From positions 6,300,001 through 6,364,000 of the forward strand of contig NZ_CP045740.1 of the NCBI RefSeq assembly GCF_009650765.1: a stretch of 64,000 nt of DNA. Direction: 5' to 3'. The notes below the pieces were generated by a model that worked only from the letters and a program-made list of their open reading frames with translations, made no database searches and had not been told where the DNA came from. Position numbers and translations under genes: made by a program. Of this stretch, positions 17,296 to 28,704 are shown piece after piece. Origin of the DNA: Streptomyces sp. SUK 48. GTDB taxonomy: Bacteria; Actinomycetota; Actinomycetes; Streptomycetales; Streptomycetaceae. Position 1 is the stretch's first letter; every line of letters begins with the position of its first letter.

Positions 17296-17885
17296 GTCAC
17301 ACCCCCGCGCGAGGGGGCTGTCGCTAGTGCGGTCAAGGGTTCGTTGTTGTGCGTCGTTGAGCGGTGAAGCAAAGCAGCCCGCCGGGCCCTGAGGCAAAAC
17401 GACAGTCTTTGCTCAACGAACTGCCGCGCTCTCGTTGTTCCGGGGGATCCAGGCGGGGGTGTGCCGTCGTCCGGCCGGGCCCGGCAGGGAATGTCCGAGC
17501 AGGATACGACGCACCCACCGGATCCGCGTGCCGCTCCGGGCAACCCGTGTGGGCCGAACGAGTGACCCCCCGGTGATGATCGTGTGTGCCCCGCGGGACG
17601 GTGCTCATGCCCGGGACGCCTGGGGGAGCTGTGGCGTCGTACCTCCCCCGTGCGAACCGGTGCGGGCCCCACCGTACGTGCCCCCGCGCGGAAGGTGGCC
17701 GAAAGTCGACGCATCCGTGTACGGAGCGTGGCCGGAAGCCATCCCCTCCGGGCGCTGATACCCTGGTAGCCCGTGGACCGGTGGGCCCAAAACCCCCGAA
17801 CCGCAGCGACGGCACCCTCGGAGCGATCCGGGACGTACAGCCGCACCGCACGACAGCCAGCGACCACGGGAGCCCCCTCTTGGCC
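17296..17885. other. Divergent intergenic region between GH15 and pyrG genes
   Basis: This 590-bp stretch contains no convincing coding sequence. Near the GH15 end are two overlapping inverted repeats: TCGTTGAGC (17354-17362) with GCTCAACGA (17411-17419), and AGCAAAG (17368-17374) with CTTTGCT (17407-17413); the two cannot form together. The rest presumably holds the pyrG promoter and a long leader, but I could not place clear -35/-10 boxes. Confidence 0.5.
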
Positions 17886-19535
<1,650 letters not shown>

Positions 19536-19550
19536 CCCTGGCGCTGTACG

Positions 19551-19591
19551 GTGGCCGGGGCGCGCATCCGAACGGAGCGCGCCCCGGCCAC
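19551..19591 (+). terminator. Hairpin terminator downstream of pyrG
   Basis: A perfect 15-bp inverted repeat (19551-19565 with 19577-19591) around an 11-base loop lies in the 82-bp gap before the NUDIX gene. It lacks a T tract, as is common for Streptomyces terminators. Confidence 0.8.
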
Positions 19592-19617
19592 CTGCGCGTA
19601 TGGGGAAGGAAGAGGGC

Positions 19618-20247
19618 ATGACGACGATCAAGGACACCCCCGAGGAGTGGGAGATCCGGGCGACGGCCACCCCCTTCGTCGGCAACAAGACCTCGGTGCG
19701 CACCGACGACGTGGTCATGCCCGACGGCTCGGTCGTCCACCGCGACTACCAGGTCCACCCGGGCTCGGTCGCCGTCCTCGCCCTCGACGAGCAGGACCGG
19801 GTGCTGCTGATCAACCAGTACCGCCACCCGGTGCGGCACAAGCTGTGGGAGATCCCGGCCGGACTGCTCGACGTGCCCGGCGAGAACCCGCTGCACGCGG
19901 CCCAGCGCGAGCTGTACGAGGAGGCGCACGTCAAGGCCGAGGACTGGCGGGTGCTGACCGACGTGTACACCACCCCCGGCGGCTGCGACGAGGCCGTACG
20001 GATCTTCCTCGCCCGCGGGGTCTCCGAGGCCGAGGGGGAGCGCTTCGCGGTGGAGCACGAGGAGACCGACATGGCGTACGCGCGGGTGCCGGTCGACGAG
20101 CTGGTGCGCCGCGTCCTCGCCGGTGACGTGCACAACAACTGCCTGGTCGTCGGGGTCCTCTCGCTGGTGGCCGCGCGCGCCGGGGACGGCCTGGACGCGC
20201 TGCGCCCGGCGGACGCGCAGTGGCCGGCCCGGCCCTTCACCTCCTGA
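19618..20247 (+). CDS. NUDIX hydrolase, ADP-ribose pyrophosphatase-like
   Basis: A 209-residue NUDIX enzyme. The NUDIX box is GLLDVPGENPLHAAQ followed by RELYEEAH, preceded by LWEIPA, and the one-residue-longer G-to-E spacing is also seen in mycobacterial ADP-ribose pyrophosphatase. The C-terminal helix continues to PARPF. The reaction expected is ADP-ribose to AMP and ribose 5-phosphate. The start is ATG 19618 with GGAAGGA-like ribosome site; an ATG at 19600 is less well placed. The pyrG-NUDIX order is conserved in actinobacteria. Confidence 0.9.
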   Translation: MTTIKDTPEEWEIRATATPFVGNKTSVRTDDVVMPDGSVVHRDYQVHPGSVAVLALDEQDRVLLINQYRHPVRHKLWEIPAGLLDVPGENPLHAAQRELYEEAHVKAEDWRVLTDVYTTPGGCDEAVRIFLARGVSEAEGERFAVEHEETDMAYARVPVDELVRRVLAGDVHNNCLVVGVLSLVAARAGDGLDALRPADAQWPARPFTS

Positions 20248-20512
20248 CCGCCCGGCCTCGCACACCCTGACCGCCCGGCACCTCCCGTCCGCACCGACCC
20301 GCCCCGCACGTGCCGACCGCCGTCGCCCGGAACCCCTCCTCGGGACCCTCGCCTGCATTGGTGTGACCATCGCCTGATCCGATCGGGCGATGTCCCCGCC
20401 GTCCCCGCCGTGCTCCGAGCGGAACGTCGCAGAGAGTGAACTAGGCTCTTGAACGCCCGTACCGGAAGATCCGGCGGGCTTGCGCGTGCGGTGTGGGACG
20501 GGAGTGTGGCCC

Positions 20513-22597
20513 GTGACGGATCAGGCGGTGGACACAGGCGATGCGCGGCTGTCCGCGCCCCCGGCCGGCGGGGACCGATTCCTGGGCCGGGCACGGGAGT
20601 TGAAGGAGCTGCGCGCCGACATCGAGCGCGCGGGCCTGGACACCCTGGCCGGCCGCAAGCCCCCCCGCGCGCGGGTGCTGCTGATCGCGGGCCGCCCCGG
20701 ATCCGGCCGTACCGCCCTCGCCGAGGAACTGGTCCGCCAGGTCGCCCACCGTTACCCCGACGGGGTGCTGCGCGCCCGGCTCGCCGAGCCCGACGGCACC
20801 CCCGTACCGGTCGAGCGGGCCGCCCGCGAACTGCTCGGCGCGCTGCGCCTGCCCGCCCCGGCCGGGGCCGCCGAGGACGACCTCGCCGCGGCCCTGCGCG
20901 CCGCCCTCGCCGGCCGCAAAAAACTCCTCCTGCTGGACGACGCGACCGGCGCCGAACAGGTCGACGCCCTGCTCCCGGACGCCCCGGACTGCCTGGTGGT
21001 GGCCGTCTCCAAGGGCCCGCTCACCGGCATCTCGGACGTCCGCCCCTGCACTTTGGGCGGCCTGGACACCAAGTCCGCGCTCGAACTGCTCACCCGCTAC
21101 ACCGGCTCGGTGCGCATCACCGTGGACCCGCGCTCCGCCGAGAGCCTGGTGGAGGCGTGCCAGGGCCACCCGGCCACGCTGGTGCTGGCGGGCGGCTGGC
21201 TCGCCGCCCGCCCCAAGGCGTCCGTCGCCGACCTCGCCAAGCGGATGCACACCCCGGGGGAGGGCGCGGAGGAGCCGGACGCCACCCCGCTGGCCCGGAT
21301 CTTCCGGCTGGTCCACGAGGAACTGCCCGGCCCCGCCGCCCGGACCCTGCGCCTGCTGAGCCTCGCCCCGGCCGGTCCGGTCGACGACCAGACCGCCTCC
21401 GCGCTGGCCGGCTGCTCCGTCGAGGCGGCCCGCGCCACCCTGGACGACTTCGTCGCCCTCGGCCTGCTGCGCCCGGCCGGCTCGCCGCTCGCCGAGTACG
21501 ACGTCCCCGGCTGGCTGCACCCGCTGCTGCGCTCGCTCGCCGAGGCCCAGGAGCGGCCGGGGGAGCTCCAGCTGGCCCGGGCCCGGATGCTGGAGCGGAC
21601 CGTACGGCTGCTGCACTCCTGCCGGACCATCACCGAGACGGACGGCGACCGGTCCCGGGAGAAGATCCAGGGCCTGCCCCGGCCGCTGCGCTTCGCCGAC
21701 CCCCGCGCGGCCGCGGAGTGGCTGCGGGTCCGCAGGCCCGCGCTGCTGGCCTCCGCCCGGCTCGCGGTGGCCGACGGAGAGCTGGACACCCTGGCCAGGC
21801 GGCTGCTGTCGCAGCTGGTCAGGGCGCTGGCCGCGCATGTCGGCACCCAGGCCGCCGCCGTCGACCTGTACGGCGTGCACGGCCTCGTCCTCGATGTCGC
21901 CGAGCGGCGCGGACTGCCCCGGGAACGGGCGGCGGCGCTGCTGAACCTGGGCGATCTGGACGCCCAGACCGGCCGCACCCAGGGCGCGCTGGCCCGCTTC
22001 CGGGCCGCGCTGGACGCCGGACGCGAGGCGAACGACCCGTACGCGACCGGCCGCGCGATGGAATCCGTAGGCGGCGCCCACCTGGAGCTGGGGGACTACG
22101 ACCGGGCGGCCGACTGGTTCGGGCGCGCGCTGGCCGACCGGCTGGCCCGCGGCGAGCGCGCGGAGGCCGCGCGGCTCTACGGCCGGATCGCCACCGCCCA
22201 CACCTACGCCGGCCGCTACGGCGAGGCGCTGCGCAACTGGCGGGCGGCCTGCGCGGCCCACCGCAAGGGCGACGATGTCGCCTCCCTGGCACGGGCGTTG
22301 AGCGAGACGGCCCGGGTGCAGGAGTACGCGGGACGCCCCCAGGAATCGCTGCGCACCTGCCAGGACGCGGTGGAGTGGGCGCGGCGCGCGGACGACCTCC
22401 GCCTCCAGGCCGCGTTGCAGCTGCGGCTCGCGGACACCCTGGAGCGCCTCGGCGACCCGACGGCGGCCCGGTTGCACCGCGCGACGGCCGGGCGTCTTTT
22501 GAGCGAGGAGGCGCCGGAGCGGCCGTCGCAGCAGGCCACAAGCCTGGAACAGGGCCCTGACGCCTGCGAAATCCGTAGTGCATCCAATGAAGATTGA
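20513..22597 (+). CDS. NB-ARC/STAND-type ATPase-like protein with TPR repeats
   Basis: A 694-residue protein beginning at GTG 20513 with GGGAG eight bases upstream. Residues about 20-290 form an NB-ARC-like module: a P-loop region GRPGSGRT (60-67), Walker B-like KKLLLLDDATGAEQ, and the GxP-type CQGHPATLVLAGG. The invariant P-loop lysine is replaced by Arg66, so nucleotide binding or hydrolysis may be lost or altered. A winged-helix-like middle is followed from about residue 440 by TPR repeats (LLNLGDLDAQTGRTQGALARF and four more). STAND proteins act as ligand-gated switches or scaffolds. No DNA-binding domain is seen. The gene precedes ald. Confidence 0.8.
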   Translation: MTDQAVDTGDARLSAPPAGGDRFLGRARELKELRADIERAGLDTLAGRKPPRARVLLIAGRPGSGRTALAEELVRQVAHRYPDGVLRARLAEPDGTPVPVERAARELLGALRLPAPAGAAEDDLAAALRAALAGRKKLLLLDDATGAEQVDALLPDAPDCLVVAVSKGPLTGISDVRPCTLGGLDTKSALELLTRYTGSVRITVDPRSAESLVEACQGHPATLVLAGGWLAARPKASVADLAKRMHTPGEGAEEPDATPLARIFRLVHEELPGPAARTLRLLSLAPAGPVDDQTASALAGCSVEAARATLDDFVALGLLRPAGSPLAEYDVPGWLHPLLRSLAEAQERPGELQLARARMLERTVRLLHSCRTITETDGDRSREKIQGLPRPLRFADPRAAAEWLRVRRPALLASARLAVADGELDTLARRLLSQLVRALAAHVGTQAAAVDLYGVHGLVLDVAERRGLPRERAAALLNLGDLDAQTGRTQGALARFRAALDAGREANDPYATGRAMESVGGAHLELGDYDRAADWFGRALADRLARGERAEAARLYGRIATAHTYAGRYGEALRNWRAACAAHRKGDDVASLARALSETARVQEYAGRPQESLRTCQDAVEWARRADDLRLQAALQLRLADTLERLGDPTAARLHRATAGRLLSEEAPERPSQQATSLEQGPDACEIRSASNED

Positions 22598-22601
22598 TGC
22601 A
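22579..22601. promoter_or_regulatory. Candidate operator dyad upstream of ald
   Basis: TGCATCCAAT (22579-22588) and ATTGATGCA (22593-22601) form a dyad with one bulged base around GAAG, in an AT-rich patch at the end of the STAND gene. It could bind a regulator of ald such as an Lrp/AsnC-type protein; this is inference only. Confidence 0.35.
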
Positions 22602-22743
22602 ATGAAAGGCTAGACACGCGGAACACCTTCATTAAACTGGCTCTGCCGCATGTCCCCGCGGTGTCTCCCGGTATGCCTGGGCATGTCTGGGTACACCCGT
22701 ATATGCACCCCCCAAACCCTCTGAGCCAAGGACCGTGATCGAC

Positions 22744-23859
<1,116 letters not shown>

Positions 23860-23949
23860 TCCTCGTGACCCGGCGCGCGACCTCGTGAGTCACCGAGTCG
23901 CCCCCTGGTGAAAGGCGATTCGTCAACACGTCTCGTCAACCGCCCACGC

Positions 23950-23982
23950 CCGGCCGGACCTTGCCCGACAAGGTCCGGCCGG
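23950..23982 (+). terminator. Hairpin terminator of ald
   Basis: A perfect 14-bp stem (23950-23963 with 23969-23982) closes a 5-base loop (CCCGA). It lies about 90 bp after the ald stop codon. Confidence 0.85.
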
Positions 23983-24140
23983 ATGTGTGTATGGTCACTT
24001 TGCGACGCTCGGTCAACTCGCCTCGAACGTAACCGTTCAACCGATTCGCACCCCGGTGAAACCTGCTGTGCGACGGCCGTACGCCCTTGACAGCGACATG
24101 TTTCATTGCCGACACATCCTGCCGGGTCCGGCGGATTGTG

Positions 24141-24170
24141 TTGCTGCGGACCGCCGACACGCCATAGAGT
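24141..24170 (+). promoter_or_regulatory. Candidate promoter of the parA-scp operon
   Basis: TTGCTG (24141-24146) and TAGAGT (24165-24170) are 18 bp apart, a fair match to the vegetative consensus. The predicted start would leave a leader of about 67 bases before GTG 24244. Confidence 0.35.
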
Positions 24171-24243
24171 CGCCAACCGTCGGCATGGTGCCACGCTGAC
24201 CTTGTCTAGAAGTTTCCTGGTCACCAAGGAGGTAAGACGACTT

Positions 24244-25419
24244 GTGAATGAGTCGACATTTTCTCCCGGGGGTGGTCAACCAGGAATGCCCGCAGGGGGC
24301 CAGGGGCCCGCGGGATTCGAGGCTGTCGGCTCCGTAGCTGTGCGCACCTTCGCAGCCCACCCGTGTCCGGGAACCCCGATGCCCCGGACAGCACACCAGA
24401 GCATGGATGGCCATCACGTGAACGCCATGGCCGGCGACGGAAGTGGCGCGCCCCACAACCAACTCGCCGACTACGACGACCTGCCCGAGGGGCACTTCTA
24501 CGACCCCGACGCCGAGTACGAGCCCGATCCGGAGTACGCGGCCACGCTCGCGCCCGACGCGGCCCGCCAGCGCCGTGAGCGCATCGGTCCCACCGGTCGC
24601 CCGCTGCCGTACTTCCCGATCCCGGGCCCGCTGACCGACCACGGCCCCGCGAAGATCATCGCGATGTGCAACCAGAAGGGCGGCGTCGGCAAGACGACGT
24701 CGACCATCAACCTGGGTGCCGCGCTCGCGGAGTACGGCCGGCGGGTACTGCTCGTGGACTTCGACCCGCAGGGCGCGCTGTCGGTGGGTCTCGGCGTCAA
24801 CCCCATGGAACTCGACCTCACGGTCTACAACCTGCTCATGGAGCGGGGCATGGCCGCGGACGAGGTCCTGCTGAAGACCGCGGTCCCCAACATGGACCTG
24901 CTGCCCTCCAACATCGACCTGTCGGCCGCCGAGGTCCAGCTGGTCTCCGAGGTCGCGCGCGAGTCCACGCTCCAGCGCGCGCTCAAGCCGCTGCTGCCCG
25001 ACTACGACTACATCGTGATCGACTGCCAGCCCTCGCTGGGCCTGCTCACGGTGAACGCGCTGACCGCGGCGCACAAGGTGATCGTGCCGCTGGAGTGCGA
25101 GTTCTTCGCGCTGCGCGGTGTGGCCCTGCTGACCGAGACCATCGAGAAGGTCCAGGAGCGGCTCAACCCCGACCTGGAGCTGGACGGCATCCTCGCCACC
25201 ATGTACGACTCGCGCACGGTGCACAGCCGCGAGGTCCTGGCCCGGGTGGTCGAGGCGTTCGACGACCACGTCTACCACACGGTCATCGGGCGTACCGTCC
25301 GCTTCCCGGAGACCACGGTCGCCGGCGAGCCGATCACCACGTACGCCTCCAACTCGGTCGGTGCCGCCGCCTATCGCCAGCTCGCCAGGGAGGTGCTCGC
25401 CCGGTGTCACGCCGAGTGA
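24244..25419 (+). CDS. ParA/Soj-family ATPase
   Basis: A 391-residue deviant-Walker ATPase. KGGVGKT at residues 145-151 includes the signature lysine, followed by LLVDFDPQGALSVGLG and IVIDCQPSLGLLT. A 135-residue acidic, glycine-rich N-terminal extension precedes the ATPase core and is not part of canonical ParA. The start GTG 24244 has the strong site AAGGAGGT ten bases upstream, which supports the long form; internal ATGs would shorten it. It heads the operon with an RHH-like protein, scpA and scpB, so it is the second ParA (the Rv1708-type), probably acting with condensin in chromosome organisation rather than with ParB. Confidence 0.9.
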   Translation: MNESTFSPGGGQPGMPAGGQGPAGFEAVGSVAVRTFAAHPCPGTPMPRTAHQSMDGHHVNAMAGDGSGAPHNQLADYDDLPEGHFYDPDAEYEPDPEYAATLAPDAARQRRERIGPTGRPLPYFPIPGPLTDHGPAKIIAMCNQKGGVGKTTSTINLGAALAEYGRRVLLVDFDPQGALSVGLGVNPMELDLTVYNLLMERGMAADEVLLKTAVPNMDLLPSNIDLSAAEVQLVSEVARESTLQRALKPLLPDYDYIVIDCQPSLGLLTVNALTAAHKVIVPLECEFFALRGVALLTETIEKVQERLNPDLELDGILATMYDSRTVHSREVLARVVEAFDDHVYHTVIGRTVRFPETTVAGEPITTYASNSVGAAAYRQLAREVLARCHAE

Positions 25420-25940
25420 GTCTGCCGGGGGCCGACGAACTCTTCCGTACGACAGGGGGGACGGCACTCCAGCCGTCGGCGCCCCGGCGCGCCGCGGGCA
25501 CCGAGGCCCGGGTGCCGGCACCCGCGCAGGACAGCGACGACGTGGCCGCCGCCGAGGACGCGCCGCAGGCCGTGCCCGTGCGGGGCGGGGACGGCGAGGG
25601 CGCGGAGCACGTGGCGGCGGAGGCCGAACCGGCCGACGCCGAGTCCCGCGCCCGGCGCCGGGGGCCCGCGCCGGACGGTTCCGCCGCCGAGCCGCGCAAG
25701 CGGGGCCGGGCGGCGAACCGGCGGCCCAGCGGGCGCGAGCGGCACGACGAGAAGATCACGGTGTACGTCTCCGCCGAGGAGCTGATGGACCTGGAGCACG
25801 CCCGTCTGGTGCTCCGGGGCGAGCACGGGCTCGCGGTGGACCGCGGCCGCATCGTGCGCGAGGCGGTGGCCGTGGTGCTGGCGGACCTGGAGTCCCGCGG
25901 AGACGCGAGCATCCTCGTACGGCGGCTGCGGGGGCGTTAG
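25404..25940 (+). CDS. Hypothetical protein with RHH-like C-terminal domain
   Basis: A 178-residue protein whose GTG start lies inside the 3' end of the parA-like gene, with GGGAGGTG eight bases upstream; GTG 25416 is an alternative. The first 110 residues are low-complexity Ala/Glu/Pro and a basic PRKRGRAANRRPSGR patch. The last 65 residues (ITVYVSAEELMDLEHARLVL, then RIVREAVAVVLADL) have a strand-helix-helix pattern like ribbon-helix-helix DNA-binding proteins. Given its overlap with parA it may be the DNA-binding partner of that ATPase. That partner role is inference. Confidence 0.7.
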   Translation: MSRRVSLPGADELFRTTGGTALQPSAPRRAAGTEARVPAPAQDSDDVAAAEDAPQAVPVRGGDGEGAEHVAAEAEPADAESRARRRGPAPDGSAAEPRKRGRAANRRPSGRERHDEKITVYVSAEELMDLEHARLVLRGEHGLAVDRGRIVREAVAVVLADLESRGDASILVRRLRGR

Positions 25941-25957
25941 CGGTAGCCTGCGGGGCG

Positions 25958-26941
25958 ATGACCTCGAACGACGCGCTCCTCCCCGGCCCTGGTGCCGGTC
26001 GTCGGCGTGCGCTGGGCCGGGGACCGGGGGCACCGGTCGCCGACGAGGTGCCCGAGGCCGTCGTACCGCAGGAGACTCCCGCACCCGAGGCCCCCGAGCC
26101 CGCCGCCGACCCCGAAGAGACACCCGACGGCGTCTTCAAGGTCCGCCTCGCCAACTTCGAGGGGCCCTTCGATCTGCTGCTCCAGCTGATCTCGAAGCAC
26201 AAGCTGGACGTGACCGAGGTCGCGCTGTCCAAGGTCACCGACGAGTTCATGGCGCACATCCGCGCGATGGGGCCGGACTGGGACCTGGACCAGACGACCG
26301 AGTTCCTCGTCGTCGCGGCCACGCTGCTCGATCTGAAGGCGGCCCGGCTGCTGCCCGCCGCCGAGGTGGAGGACGAGGGCGACCTGGCGCTGCTCGAAGC
26401 GCGCGACCTGCTGTTCGCGCGGCTGCTCCAGTACCGGGCGTACAAGCAGATCGCCGACATCTTCAACGCCCGCGTCGACGAGGAGGCCCGCCGCTACCCC
26501 CGTACCGTCGGCCTCGAACCCGAGCTCGCCGAGCTGCTGCCCGAGGTCGTGATCAGCATCGGGCCCGAGGGCTTCGCGAAGCTCGCGGTCAAGGCGATGC
26601 AGCCCCGGCCCGAGCCGCGGGTGTACGTCGACCACATCCACGCCCCGCTGGTCAGCGTGCAGGAGCAGGCCCAGGTCGTGGTCGAGCGGCTGCGCGAGCT
26701 GGGCGAGGCCAGCTTCCGGGTGCTCGTGGCGGACACCGGCGACACGCTCACCGTCGTCGCCCGCTTCCTGGCCCTCCTGGAGCTGTACCGGGAGAAGGCC
26801 GTCGCCCTGGAGCAGGAGGCCGCCCTCGGGGAGCTGCTGGTGCGCTGGACCGGCGGGGAGGGGGCGGCGGCGCCGGTGGTCACCGACGAGTTCGACCGGC
26901 CGCCCGAGCGGCCCGGGCCCGAGGAGGAGAGGAAGCCGTGA
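25958..26941 (+). CDS. scpA: Segregation and condensation protein A
   Basis: A 327-residue kleisin of the SMC-ScpAB condensin. After a 60-residue Pro/Glu-rich leader the family core begins FKVRLANFEGPFDLLLQLI and contains LDVTEVALSKVTDEFM and TEFLVVAATLLDLKAARLL; the C-terminal winged helix ends near LLELYREKAVALEQEA. It bridges the SMC heads and binds ScpB. ATG 25958 follows the upstream stop by 17 bp. The TGA overlaps the GTG of scpB, matching coupled production of the two partners. Confidence 0.95.
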   Translation: MTSNDALLPGPGAGRRRALGRGPGAPVADEVPEAVVPQETPAPEAPEPAADPEETPDGVFKVRLANFEGPFDLLLQLISKHKLDVTEVALSKVTDEFMAHIRAMGPDWDLDQTTEFLVVAATLLDLKAARLLPAAEVEDEGDLALLEARDLLFARLLQYRAYKQIADIFNARVDEEARRYPRTVGLEPELAELLPEVVISIGPEGFAKLAVKAMQPRPEPRVYVDHIHAPLVSVQEQAQVVVERLRELGEASFRVLVADTGDTLTVVARFLALLELYREKAVALEQEAALGELLVRWTGGEGAAAPVVTDEFDRPPERPGPEEERKP

Positions 26942-27594
26942 GCGAGACGACCGAGATTCCCGAGGCCCCGGCGGGACCGGGCGAGGTCGCGGGGCTGGAG
27001 CTGCGGCCCGCCCTGGAGGCCGTCCTCATGGTCGTGGACGAGCCCGCGACCGAGGAGCACCTCGCCAGGATTCTGGAGCGGCCCCGGCGGCAGATCGCGG
27101 ACGCGCTGCGGGCGCTGGCCGACGAGTACACCGTGCAGGGCCGCGGCTTCGAGCTGCGCCAGGTCGCGGGCGGCTGGCGCTTCTACACCCGGGCCGCCTA
27201 CGCGCCCGCCGTGGAGCGGCTCGTCCTGGACGGCCAGACGGCCCGGCTCACCCAGGCCGCGCTGGAGACCCTCGCGGTCGTCGCCTACCGCCAGCCGGTC
27301 AGCCGCAGCCGGGTCTCCGCCGTGCGCGGAATGAACTGCGACGGTGTGATGCGCACCCTGCTCCAGCGCGGTCTGGTCGAGGAGGCGGGCGCGGAACCCG
27401 AAACAGGTGCGATCCTGTACAGGACGACGAACTACTTCCTGGAGCGGATGGGCCTGCGCGGCCTGGACGAGCTCCCGGAGCTCGCGCCCTTCCTCCCGGA
27501 GGCGGAGGCGATCGAGGCCGAGACCCAGGAGGGAGTCCCGTCGTTCGACCCGGACGCGCCCGACGCGCCGGGTGCAGACGACGCAGACGACTAA
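26938..27594 (+). CDS. scpB: Segregation and condensation protein B
   Basis: A 218-residue protein with two winged-helix domains: LRPALEAVLMVVDEPATEEHLA in the first and LTQAALETLAVVAYRQPVSR in the second, followed by the conserved GLVEEAGAEPETG and an acidic C-terminal tail. ScpB dimerises and regulates the SMC-ScpA ring. The GTG start overlaps the scpA stop. The acidic tail after residue 180 is typical of actinobacterial members. Confidence 0.95.
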   Translation: MSETTEIPEAPAGPGEVAGLELRPALEAVLMVVDEPATEEHLARILERPRRQIADALRALADEYTVQGRGFELRQVAGGWRFYTRAAYAPAVERLVLDGQTARLTQAALETLAVVAYRQPVSRSRVSAVRGMNCDGVMRTLLQRGLVEEAGAEPETGAILYRTTNYFLERMGLRGLDELPELAPFLPEAEAIEAETQEGVPSFDPDAPDAPGADDADD

Positions 27595-27606
27595 GACGGA
27601 ACTTTG

Positions 27607-28668
27607 ATGCGAAGCAGCGGCAGCGGCAAGAGTGGCGGGCGCGGTAACCAGCGCGGCGCCGGCAACAACCGGGACGAGCGCCAGGGGCAGGGCCGTCCCA
27701 GCAAGCCCCGCCCCGAGGAGCGCCGCTACGACGTGGGTCCCGGCGCGACCAAGGACGGCCCCAAGGCCGGGCGCGGCGGCGCGGCCCGCGGCGGCGCCAA
27801 GGGCGGACCCCGGCGGGCCCAGCAGGGCGGCCGTACGGAGCCCTCGCGCTCGCGTGAGTACGAGACGCGGGTCGAGGAGCGCAACCGGGACCGGTACGCG
27901 GGCAAGAAGGACATCAAGCTGCCCAAGACCTTCCCGGGCGCCGAGCAGGAGGGCGAGCGGCTCCAGAAGGTGCTCGCGCGCGCGGGCTACGGCTCCCGGC
28001 GCGCCTGCGAGGAGCTGATCGAGCAGTGCCGCGTCGAGGTCAACGGCGAGATCGTCACCGAGCAGGGCAAGCGGGTCGACCCGGAGAAGGACGAGGTCAA
28101 GGTCGACGGCCTGACCGTGGCGACGCAGTCGTACCAGTTCTTCTCGCTGAACAAGCCCGCCGGTGTCGTCTCCACCATGGAGGACCCGGAGGGGCGCCAG
28201 TGCCTCGGCGACTACGTCACCAACCGTGAGACGCGGCTCTTCCACGTCGGCCGGCTGGACACCGAGACCGAGGGCGTCATCCTGCTCACCAACCACGGTG
28301 AGCTGGCGCACCGCCTGACCCACCCCAAGTACGGCGTGCAGAAGACGTACCTCGCGCACATCGTCGGCCCGATCCCGCGCGACCTCGGCAAGCGCCTGAA
28401 GGACGGCATCCAGCTGGAGGACGGCTACGCGCGCGCGGACCACTTCCGGGTGGTGGAGCAGACCGGCAAGAACTACCTGGTCGAGGTCACCCTGCACGAG
28501 GGCCGCAAGCACATCGTGCGGCGCATGCTGGCGGAGGCCGGGTTCCCGGTCGACAAGCTGGTGCGCACCTCGTTCGGCCCGATCACCCTGGGCGACCAGA
28601 AGTCCGGCTGGCTGCGGCGGCTGTCGAACACCGAGGTCGGCATGCTGCTGAAGGAAGTCGAACTGTAG
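27607..28668 (+). CDS. RsuA/RluB-family rRNA pseudouridine synthase
   Basis: A 353-residue protein. The first 115 residues are Gly/Arg/Lys-rich and disordered, probably helping to bind RNA. An S4 domain follows (ERLQKVLARAGYGSRRACEEL), then the synthase domain with the catalytic Asp in GRLDTETEGVILLTN and KTYLAHI. It isomerises specific uridines of 23S or 16S rRNA. ATG 27607 is used, 13 bp after scpB; a TTG directly before it would add one residue. The scpA-scpB-synthase order is conserved in many bacteria. Confidence 0.93.
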   Translation: MRSSGSGKSGGRGNQRGAGNNRDERQGQGRPSKPRPEERRYDVGPGATKDGPKAGRGGAARGGAKGGPRRAQQGGRTEPSRSREYETRVEERNRDRYAGKKDIKLPKTFPGAEQEGERLQKVLARAGYGSRRACEELIEQCRVEVNGEIVTEQGKRVDPEKDEVKVDGLTVATQSYQFFSLNKPAGVVSTMEDPEGRQCLGDYVTNRETRLFHVGRLDTETEGVILLTNHGELAHRLTHPKYGVQKTYLAHIVGPIPRDLGKRLKDGIQLEDGYARADHFRVVEQTGKNYLVEVTLHEGRKHIVRRMLAEAGFPVDKLVRTSFGPITLGDQKSGWLRRLSNTEVGMLLKEVEL

Positions 28669-28704
28669 GCCGGGCTCCGAAAGCGCCTTGCGTCGCTCAC
28701 TCGT

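Larger units (their letters stand above)
23860..24243 (+). other. Intergenic region before the parA-like gene
   Basis: A 384-bp gap. It contains the ald terminator, then a relatively AT-rich stretch with TTGACA at 24087-24092 and a better-spaced promoter candidate at 24141-24170, and a strong ribosome site AAGGAGGT at 24226-24233. No coding sequence is convincing. Confidence 0.5.

Noticed and set aside
17586..17885. 100-residue N-terminal extension of CTP synthase
   Set aside because: CTP synthases begin directly before the HIFVTGG motif; the extension has no homology-like pattern.
24363..24578. Overlapping frame inside the parA-like N-terminus
   Set aside because: It is an out-of-frame shadow of the acidic extension; the parA frame has the strong ribosome site and continuous coding bias.
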